Assembly: GCA_035938215.1 (NCBI GenBank)
Contig: DASZHC010000222.1
Coordinates: 1 to 44,887 of the forward strand
Direction of reading: 5' to 3'
From: DASZHC01 sp035938215
Lineage (GTDB): Bacteria > Verrucomicrobiota > Verrucomicrobiia > Chthoniobacterales > JAFAMB01
DNA length: 44,887 bases
Part shown: one piece after another, positions 41,720 through 44,887 of the stretch
How the letters are laid out: every line of letters begins with the position of its first letter
Numbering within the stretch: the stretch's first letter is position 1
Notes under the pieces: model-generated
What the model was told of the DNA's origin: nothing
Seen by the model: only the letters and a program-made list of their open reading frames with translations
Database searches by the model: none
Translations under genes and position numbers: made by a program

Positions 41720-43523
41720 ATGCGAGGAAAGGAGTTATTAAATATATTCCGGGAAAATAGTCGAGCGCGGCGCGAATAACGTCTTTTGCTATTCCAACTC
41801 CGATGCGTCTCCCCTCAAGCCCTTCAGTTTTTGCCATTTGCTCCCGGACGTTGTCCGGAACGATAATCCCCGGAACTTCGTTGTGAAGGAACTCGGTTTG
41901 TCTGCCGTTCAACAGGGGCCACACGCCCGTTAAAATCGGAATCCTCAGATGCCTGGTGCGCTCATGCATCTTTTGTACTAGCCCCTGATCGAACACGGGT
42001 TGAGTCATTGCGTAGCGCGCACCGGCTGCGATTTTGCGTTCGAGGCGCGCGACTTGTGCATCAATGTTTTTCGCGTTCGGATTAAACGTACAGCCGACAA
42101 CGAAATCGGTCGCATATTTTACGTTTTTGCCGGCAAAATTGTAGCCCTTATTCAATCCCGAGATTATCTCCATCAGTTGGATTGAGTTAACATCGTAGAC
42201 GGAAGACGACCCTGGGTGATCACCAAATTTCGCAGGGTCACCCGTCAAAGGCAAGATGTGTCTTATGCCCAGGGCCGCAATCCCCATCAATTCACTCTGC
42301 AAACCAATGAGATTTTTATCACGGCAGCTGATGTGAAGCAGCGGCATGATGTTATACTGCTGTTTAAGTATCGCACCTACCGCAAGGTTGCTGACGCGGA
42401 GAATCGCGAGTGAATTGTCTGCAAGCGTGATTGCGTCGCTTCCGGCGTCGATCAATGCCTGCGCGCCCGCAAAATATTTCTCGAGATCGAGCGTTTTCGG
42501 AGGATCAAGCTCCGTGACCACGACCGTCTGGCCACGTTCCATTAAATCCAGAATGCTTGTTTCGGTTGGCTGTTTGCGTGGCTTTAACTCCAGCTCAGTG
42601 ATCCATCGAATCGCGGGCTTTGATCGGATGGGTTTGAGGCCCGCTATTGCGTTTGACATTTCCCGAATATGCGCTGGACCCACTCCGCAGCACCCGCCCA
42701 CAAGGCACGCTCCCTGTTCGACAAACTCCTTGGCCGCTTTTCCGAAATAATCAGGAGAAAGGTTGTAAAGGAAGCGCCCATCATGATAGCGGGGATAACC
42801 CGCGTTGGGAAACGCACTGATCAAAAAGTCGGCCGGGATACGCTTTAGAATTTGCAGCATGGCGTGTGGCCCGGTAACGCAGTTGACCCCGACCAGGTTG
42901 GCTCCAAGTCGAGTCAACTCCCGAAAAGCCTGGACCACGGGCAAGCTCGATGGCAGCCGTCCCTCCTCGGACGACACCATCGAACAAATCACCGGAATCT
43001 TCGCATCAACCTTCCTTACTGCGTCCAAAGCAATTTGAATTTCGTTAAAATCAAGGAATGTCTCCAAAAAGATGATGTCCACGTCCGCATCAAGAAGCGC
43101 TTCGGCCTGTTCGCGAAACAACTGCGATTGGTCAATCGGATTGCCGTCGGCTTTGTGGATCACAAGTCCGCTGGGTCCGATGCTTCCGGCAAGGTATACT
43201 GGGCGGTTGCCGATCGTCTTACGCGCGAGCTTTACGGCCGCTTGATTCAGCTCCCTCACCCGATTTTCCAAGCCGTACTTGGCTAGACGCGCAGCGTTTG
43301 CGCCAAATGTGTTCGTCTCGATCAGGCGGGCGCCCGCATCCACGTATGATTCATGGATGCGGACCACCATATCTGCGGAACTGACGGTGAGTTCTTCGAA
43401 ACAGACGTCAACAGGCGTTCCTGCTGACATCAGTTCGGTCCCCATCGCACCATCCCCACAGAGAACGGATCCCGCCAGTTCATCAAGAAAATCCATAGCC
43501 GTATAATCGCTGGCCGGGGTCAT
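41676..43523 (-). CDS. Bifunctional homocysteine S-methyltransferase / 5,10-methylenetetrahydrofolate reductase
   Basis: A 615-residue fusion. The N-terminal half (residues about 10-300) is a homocysteine methyltransferase domain with GDGAMGTELMSAG, the zinc ligand C215 (VGVNCVTGP) and the C278-C279 pair (GGCCGVGP). The C-terminal half (about 320-610) is a MetF-type TIM barrel with TELDPPKTL, HISCRDKN, ILPLTGDP and VGCTFNPN, which binds FAD and folate. The fused enzyme would make 5-methyl-THF and use a methyl donor to form methionine. The start codon lies inside a 23-bp inverted repeat (43516-43587). This organisation is known in several phyla. Confidence 0.94.
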   Translation of the reverse strand: MTPASDYTAMDFLDELAGSVLCGDGAMGTELMSAGTPVDVCFEELTVSSADMVVRIHESYVDAGARLIETNTFGANAARLAKYGLENRVRELNQAAVKLARKTIGNRPVYLAGSIGPSGLVIHKADGNPIDQSQLFREQAEALLDADVDIIFLETFLDFNEIQIALDAVRKVDAKIPVICSMVSSEEGRLPSSLPVVQAFRELTRLGANLVGVNCVTGPHAMLQILKRIPADFLISAFPNAGYPRYHDGRFLYNLSPDYFGKAAKEFVEQGACLVGGCCGVGPAHIREMSNAIAGLKPIRSKPAIRWITELELKPRKQPTETSILDLMERGQTVVVTELDPPKTLDLEKYFAGAQALIDAGSDAITLADNSLAILRVSNLAVGAILKQQYNIMPLLHISCRDKNLIGLQSELMGIAALGIRHILPLTGDPAKFGDHPGSSSVYDVNSIQLMEIISGLNKGYNFAGKNVKYATDFVVGCTFNPNAKNIDAQVARLERKIAAGARYAMTQPVFDQGLVQKMHERTRHLRIPILTGVWPLLNGRQTEFLHNEVPGIIVPDNVREQMAKTEGLEGRRIGVGIAKDVIRAALDYFPGIYLITPFLAYDTTAELANFVRNL

Positions 43524-43633
43524 ATCTCAACATTCAACGTTCGGCCACCCTTGATACGGCGAATGTTGAATGTTGAGATATGACCCCGCTTTATCCATTA
43601 GAATGTTGAGATATGACCCCGCTTTATCCATTA
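43516..43633. repeat. Perfect 23-bp inverted repeat and 33-bp tandem duplication at a start codon
   Basis: The arm at 43516-43538 (GGGGTCATATCTCAACATTC and three more bases) is perfectly complementary to 43565-43587, with a 26-base loop. The left arm contains the ATG (43521-43523) of the methionine/folate gene. Overlapping it, a 33-bp unit (43568-43600) is repeated exactly at 43601-43633. The second copy contains the TAA stop of the OppC gene (43631-43633). Confidence 0.9.
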
Positions 43634-44530
43634 TTTGCGTTGGCGAGGGTCGAACGCGTCGCGCAGTCCGTCTCCTAAAAAATTGAGAGCAACGAGCGTC
43701 ATAGACATGGCAGCCGCAGGGAAAACGAGAAGCCACCAATAGCCTTTGATCGGGTTGATCACCTGGGCGGCGTCGCTCAGCAAAAGTCCCCAGCTGGCCA
43801 GCGGCGCCTGAATTCCGACGCCTAGAAAACTGAGGAATGATTCGTCCAGAATGACAGCCGGCACCGTCAACGTAAGGTAAACCAGCGCCACCCCGGCCAG
43901 GTTCGGAAACAGATGCTGGAAAATAATATTCATGTGGCTCTGACCAATGCTGCGAGCCGCCAGAACGAATTGCTGCGACTTCAGGCCAAGAACTTGACCG
44001 CGAATGATTCGTGCCATGGTCAGCCACTCGGTGAGCCCAAGCGAAAGAATTAGCAGGATGATTTTCGAGTAGCCGACGAATTCTTGCAGGCCGTGGCGCT
44101 CGATTTGCAGCCGAAGCAACGGATCCAAAGCGCTGATCAGCACAAGAAGAAAGATCAGTCGTGGTATCGAATACAACACGTCTACAAAACGCATCATAAT
44201 TGAGTCGACCTGGCCGCCAATATACCCCGCAAGCATACCGTAGATGATTCCCACGATGAAACTCGTTAGTGCGCCGGCGATCCCGACCAACAGAGAGATT
44301 CTTGCTCCCAGCAAAATTCGGTAAAGCAGATCCCGACCGTTGAGATCGGTACCGAACAGATGCAGGCTCGAAGGAGGCAAAAAACTGTTTCGGGTAACTT
44401 CACCGGCGCCGATCGGTGCCAGAGAGGGTCCGAGAAGCGCCCCAAGAGCTATAGATACGAGAATGATCGCTGAAACAAAGGCCGCCGGATTCCTGCCAAG
44501 CTTGAACCAGGGTGATCGCGGGTCAGTCAT
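43631..44530 (-). CDS. Oligopeptide/dipeptide ABC transporter permease (OppC/DppC type)
   Basis: A 299-residue inner-membrane permease. An N-terminal helix (FVSAIILVSIALGALLG) precedes a conserved LHLFGTDLNGRDLLYRILLGAR block, split here as FGTDLNGRDLLYRILLG and ARISLLVG. Five more membrane segments follow. The coupling-helix (EAA) region LVLAARSIGQSHMNIIFQH is present in a typical position. It forms a channel with the OppB-type partner encoded directly upstream; their coding regions overlap by eight bases (ATGACTGA). Binding protein and ATPase genes would be expected beyond the window. Confidence 0.94.
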   Translation of the reverse strand: MTDPRSPWFKLGRNPAAFVSAIILVSIALGALLGPSLAPIGAGEVTRNSFLPPSSLHLFGTDLNGRDLLYRILLGARISLLVGIAGALTSFIVGIIYGMLAGYIGGQVDSIMMRFVDVLYSIPRLIFLLVLISALDPLLRLQIERHGLQEFVGYSKIILLILSLGLTEWLTMARIIRGQVLGLKSQQFVLAARSIGQSHMNIIFQHLFPNLAGVALVYLTLTVPAVILDESFLSFLGVGIQAPLASWGLLLSDAAQVINPIKGYWWLLVFPAAAMSMTLVALNFLGDGLRDAFDPRQRK

Positions 44531-44887
44531 AAAGTGTTATCCGGCGATCGAGAAATCCATACAGAATGTCGACGGCCAAATTGAAAAGCACGAGCAAGGC
44601 ACAATAGGCGATCACGACGCCGGCCAGCAAAAAGCCGTCACGATTGAGCACCGAATTGACAAAAAATCCTCCCGCTCCTGGAATGCTGAAAATGTTCTCC
44701 ACTACGATTGATCCGGTGAGCAAATTCGCCGCGAGCGGGCCCAGGAAGGATATGACCGGTAAGATCGCCACGCGCAAAGCGTGCTTGTAGATGACGCTTT
44801 CTTCGCTGAGCCCTTTTGCCCGAGCCGTTCGAATATAATCCTGCGTCAATACCTCGAGCATGCTCGCGCGCGTGAGGCGAGCGATGT
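44523..44887 (-). CDS. Oligopeptide/dipeptide ABC transporter permease (OppB/DppB type), partial
   Basis: Only the C-terminal 120 residues are in the window. The EAA coupling loop is intact (VLTQDYIRTARAKGLSEESV, with IYKHALR) and two or three membrane segments follow (VISFLGPLAANLLTGSIVVE and LLAGVVIAYCALLVLFNLAV). The tail is FLDRRITLYD. It pairs with the downstream OppC-type gene and overlaps it by eight bases. The N-terminal part lies past the right edge. Confidence 0.93.
   Translation of the reverse strand, partial: IARLTRASMLEVLTQDYIRTARAKGLSEESVIYKHALRVAILPVISFLGPLAANLLTGSIVVENIFSIPGAGGFFVNSVLNRDGFLLAGVVIAYCALLVLFNLAVDILYGFLDRRITLYD

Overview
This 44.9 kb window is a piece of a bacterial chromosome of moderate GC. 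The gene content fits a soil Verrucomicrobiota-like genome: a gap-pgk-tpiA operon, a fused homocysteine methyltransferase/MTHFR, the style of the S20 protein, ECF sigma factors, few strong Shine-Dalgarno sites, and many short palindromic repeats between genes. The phylum is an inference from style and was not tested by a search.

Layout. 0-2 kb: an ECF sigma factor overlapping a partial membrane protein (probable anti-sigma), then mscL with a clear terminator and a tiny DUF1328-type membrane protein. 2-10.4 kb: core genes on the plus strand, namely a DsbD-type thiol reductase, a secreted redoxin, ftsH, and the glycolytic block gap-pgk-tpiA. 10.5-12.5 kb: a decayed patch with a hypothetical gene, an NmrA-like tail, a LysR pseudogene and a frameshifted SDR. 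12.5-20.4 kb: a TetR regulator, an RND efflux pump (permease then adaptor), an AraC regulator and a FIST sensor protein. 20.4-27 kb: a CoaB-like protein, a dense repeat zone, tRNA-Val, a broken deoxyribosyltransferase-like gene abutting a group II intron remnant, a lipoprotein, IS6 and IS630 transposase debris, a second ECF sigma factor, and gene-poor DNA. 27-33 kb: a frameshifted GT-C-like membrane protein, a chromate transporter, a second TetR gene facing an array of three promoter/operator modules, and an FAD monooxygenase. 33-41 kb: xseA, GT4-glgB, tRNA-Met, a TM/coiled-coil protein, rpsT, an NTF2-like protein and a PilZ-like protein. 41-44.9 kb: a TVP38-family membrane protein, the methionine/folate fusion enzyme, and the oligopeptide permease pair OppC/OppB (OppB runs off the edge).

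The most unusual content lies between genes. (1) Three promoter-like modules upstream of the second TetR gene each have a 17-bp palindrome filling the whole -35/-10 spacer. (2) A family of about 21-bp palindromes keeps a nearly constant core while both arms change together. (3) A 274-bp element with 32-bp terminal inverted repeats contains two nested hairpins; two half-copies occur elsewhere in the window. (4) A separate element with 19-bp inverted ends lies at the 3' ends of two genes and supplies their stop codons. (5) The start codon of the methionine/folate gene lies inside a perfect 23-bp inverted repeat next to a perfect 33-bp tandem duplication. I found no CRISPR array and no complete new defence system. 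The broken 2-deoxyribosyltransferase-like gene is the only piece resembling a nucleotide-active effector, and it is a pseudogene.
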